Shown here piece by piece: positions 62,130-64,000 of a stretch of 64,000 nucleotides of DNA (position 1 is its first letter; each line of letters starts with the position of its first letter). Origin of the DNA: Rhodothermales bacterium (lineage in GTDB: Bacteria > Bacteroidota > Rhodothermia > Rhodothermales > JANQRZ01); assembly GCA_039944855.1 (NCBI GenBank), contig JBDUXZ010000034.1, positions 62,001 to 126,000 on the forward strand, written 5' to 3'. The notes under the pieces were generated by a model. The model was not told the DNA's origin and made no database searches. It saw nothing but the letters and a program-made list of their open reading frames with translations. Made by a program: the position numbers and the translations under genes.

Positions 62130-63416
62130 TCACTCCACTGAGACGCGCTGCCGCTTCGTGAGCGCGGCGTGCGCGAACCGGAGCGCATCAGCGAGCCGGT
62201 CGGCGTCGGCGAGCGGGTTGTAGACGTAGGCGCTCGCTCGCAGCGACGTCTCGGGAAATACGCCGCCGGTGGAGAGGTGGGCGTGGAGCGGCATCGTGCA
62301 GTGGTGGCCGGCGCGGCACATCACGCCCTGCGCGTCGAGCAGCACCGCGAGGTCGTGCGGGTGGACGCCGTCCATCTGCAGCGCGACGATCCCGCCCTCG
62401 GTCTCGCGGTCGCCCGGCGGCCCGACGAGCCGGACGCCGGGGATCGACCGGACGTGGTCGACGGCGTACGCGCCCCACGCGCGTTCGTACGCAGCAACGG
62501 CTGCCATCCCCGTCTCGCCGTCGAACGTCATCCGGCCGAGGTAGTCGCAGGCCGCCGCGAGCCCGACCGCGCCCGCTGCGTGCGGCGTCCCTGCCTCGAA
62601 CCGGTGGTAGCCGTCGAGGAAGTCCGTGCCCTCGACGGCGACGGTGCGGATCATCCCGCCGCCGGTCTGATACGTGCCCATCTGATCCAGCACGTCGGGC
62701 CGGACGACGAGCGCGCCGATGCCCGTCGGCCCGAGCATCTTGTGGCCGCTAAACGCGAGCGCGTCACACCCGAGGTCGCCCACGTCGACGGGCCGCGTCG
62801 GGACGCTCTGCGCGCCGTCGAGCACAGTCAGCGCACCGACATCCTTCGCTGCCGCAAAAATCTCCCGCACGGGGTTCTCGACGCCGAGCACGTTCGAGAC
62901 GTGAGCGAGCGCGACGAGCTTGGTCCGCCGCCCGATGAGGTCGAGTGATCCGGCGAGATCCACGGTCGCATCGGCGTGGAGCGGGAGGTAGCGGAGCGTC
63001 GCGCCCGTCCGCTTCGCGAGCTCCTGCCACGGGACGAAGTTGGAGTGGTGCTCCTGCGGCGAGACGAGGAGTTCGTCGCCCGGCCCGAGGTGCGCCTCGC
63101 CCCACGAGCGGGCGATGAGGTTGAGCCCTTCCGTCGTCCCCCGCGTGAAGATCACGGACGCCGCTTCGGCTCCGACGAACGCCGCCACGGTCTGCCGCGC
63201 CTGCTCGTACGCGTCCGTCACCCGCGCGCTCAGCTCGTAGACGCCGCGATGCACCGGCGCATTCTCGTACGCATAGAAATGCGCGATCCGGTCCACGACC
63301 GCCTTCGGCTTCAGCGATGTCGCCGCCGAGTCGAGGTAGCACGGCCGCTCGTCCTCCGCCACGTCCAGGAGCGGGACTTCGGAGGGGGCGAGGGGAAGAG
63401 GGAGGGCGTCAGGCAT
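62130..63416 (-). CDS. sufS: Cysteine desulfurase of the SUF system
   Basis: 428 residues, a PLP enzyme that takes sulfur from cysteine for Fe-S cluster assembly. The Schiff-base lysine is K226 (FSGHKMLGPTG); the active cysteine is C373 in RAGHHCTMPL, the group II (SufS) form. LDSAATSLKP at the start and RGTTEGLNLIA are typical. The ATG at 63416 is preferred over 63458 because it directly precedes the conserved region. It lies 64 bases after the SufT-like gene and ends the SUF operon seen here. No SufE is adjacent in the window. Confidence 0.92.
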   Translation of the reverse strand: MPDALPLPLAPSEVPLLDVAEDERPCYLDSAATSLKPKAVVDRIAHFYAYENAPVHRGVYELSARVTDAYEQARQTVAAFVGAEAASVIFTRGTTEGLNLIARSWGEAHLGPGDELLVSPQEHHSNFVPWQELAKRTGATLRYLPLHADATVDLAGSLDLIGRRTKLVALAHVSNVLGVENPVREIFAAAKDVGALTVLDGAQSVPTRPVDVGDLGCDALAFSGHKMLGPTGIGALVVRPDVLDQMGTYQTGGGMIRTVAVEGTDFLDGYHRFEAGTPHAAGAVGLAAACDYLGRMTFDGETGMAAVAAYERAWGAYAVDHVRSIPGVRLVGPPGDRETEGGIVALQMDGVHPHDLAVLLDAQGVMCRAGHHCTMPLHAHLSTGGVFPETSLRASAYVYNPLADADRLADALRFAHAALTKRQRVSVE

Positions 63417-63480
63417 AGCAGGGGGATAAAGCGAAGGGCGGCAACGGCCGCCCTTCAACGTACAACGATGTCTGTCACGG

Positions 63481-63843
63481 TCACATAAAACCGAGCGTCA
63501 GCTTGGCCTCTTCGCTCATGTAATCGGGGTGGTACGGCGGGTCGAACGTGATGTCCACCTTGCAGGCGCGGACATCGGGGATCATCGACACCTTCTCCTC
63601 GACCTCGGCCGGCATCGACTCGGCGGCGGGGCAGTTCGGGGCCGTGAGCGTCATCTTGACGTAGACCTCGTTCTTGTCGTCCACGTCGATGAGGTAGATC
63701 AGGCCGAGGTCCCAGATCGGCACGGGGATCTCCGGGTCGTAGATGCCCTTGAGGACTTCGACGACTTGGGCGCCGATCGGACCGAAGTCCTGCTCGCGGT
63801 CGAGCGGGGCGTCGAGGGGTTCGAAGGGATCGCGTTCCGGCAT
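63481..63843 (-). CDS. DUF59 / SufT-like Fe-S assembly factor
   Basis: 120 residues of the MIP18/DUF59 family: VLKGIYDPEIPVPIWDLGLIY, KMTLTAPNCPAAESMP with the conserved Cys, and VDITFDPPY. Proteins of this type (SufT, PaaD-like) help mature Fe-S proteins. It starts four bases after the sufD stop and is followed by sufS, so translation is probably coupled. Bacterial SUF operons commonly include such a gene. Confidence 0.88.
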   Translation of the reverse strand: MPERDPFEPLDAPLDREQDFGPIGAQVVEVLKGIYDPEIPVPIWDLGLIYLIDVDDKNEVYVKMTLTAPNCPAAESMPAEVEEKVSMIPDVRACKVDITFDPPYHPDYMSEEAKLTLGFM

Positions 63844-63847
63844 CGGA

Positions 63848-64000
63848 TTAGACGCTGAGCTGCTGGTCGATGAGGCCGTCGAGGTAGGTGCGGAGCGCCG
63901 CGTGCGGGAGCTCCTCGACGATGTCGTGGGCGAAGGCGTAGAGCAGGAGGGCTTTGGCCTGCCGCTCGCTGAGGCCGCGGCTGCGGAGGTAGAACACGTG
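63848..64000 (-). CDS. sufD: SufD C-terminus (partial, runs off right edge)
   Basis: The last 50 residues of a minus-strand gene, in frame to the edge of the window. FYLRSRGLSERQAKALLLYAFAHDIVEELP and TYLDGLIDQQL match the C-terminal helices of SufD/SufB, the Fe-S scaffold proteins; its position before DUF59 and sufS favours SufD. The start lies beyond base 64000. Confidence 0.8.
   Translation of the reverse strand, partial: HVFYLRSRGLSERQAKALLLYAFAHDIVEELPHAALRTYLDGLIDQQLSV

Overview
The window is about 64 kb of GC-rich chromosome with dense, mostly single-strand gene runs. It comes from a Bacteroidota-like organism, most plausibly a member of the Rhodothermales (Rhodothermus/Salinibacter/Rubricoccaceae neighbourhood). 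The reasons are: six proteins ending in a type IX secretion (T9SS, type A) sorting domain with the YPNP[FL] signature; many LxxC lipoproteins; a Wzi-like barrel and a DUF4270-like lipoprotein; genes that mostly lack Shine-Dalgarno sequences; and a recurring TAnnTTnn box upstream of starts that resembles the Bacteroidota -7 promoter element (TAnnTTTG). This placement is inference; there is no rRNA gene to confirm it. No tRNA, rRNA, CRISPR array, transposase or prophage was recognised.

Left third (1-21.7 kb): a peptidoglycan breakdown and amino-sugar salvage neighbourhood. It holds two GHL10/DUF187 glycan hydrolases (one T9SS-secreted, one lipoprotein), a T9SS-secreted amidase coupled to a TolB-like propeller, an AmpG-like muropeptide permease carrying an inserted beta-domain, and a tandem GNAT acetyltransferase. 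It continues with a large amidase/golvesin-type lipoprotein, NagZ, a NagB-PIG-L fusion, an amino-sugar kinase (BadF/BadG type), a DapB-like reductase and a class A beta-lactamase-like lipoprotein. Together they could cut wall polymer outside the cytoplasm, import fragments, release GlcNAc, phosphorylate it, deacetylate it and deaminate it.

Middle (21.8-41 kb): secreted T9SS proteins, two DUF1990 proteins, a LuxR-type regulator, a SEC-C mini membrane protein and a CASTOR/POLLUX-like ion channel. Scattered surface-polysaccharide genes also lie here: a CapD/FlaA1-type NDP-sugar dehydratase, a GDP-mannose 3,5-epimerase-like enzyme, WecB and a Wzi-like outer-membrane protein.

Right third (41-64 kb): an envelope block (TPR protein, FadL-like barrel, DUF4270-like lipoprotein, half-length glycogen-synthase-like protein), then a patatin and a membrane protein with a degenerate metzincin motif. 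Next come small lipoproteins, an M1 aminopeptidase, HU, and a zinc-ribbon/TPR protein coupled to modA-modB. An M16 protease, two TPM proteins, a VOC protein and the end of a SUF iron-sulfur operon (sufS, SufT-like, C-terminus of sufD running off the right edge) close the window.

Non-coding signals include about twenty candidate promoter boxes, several hairpin terminators, a 212-bp inverted-repeat element and 28-bp GTAG...CTAC palindromes between genes. Long ORFs antisense to these genes are artefacts of third-position GC and are not annotated.
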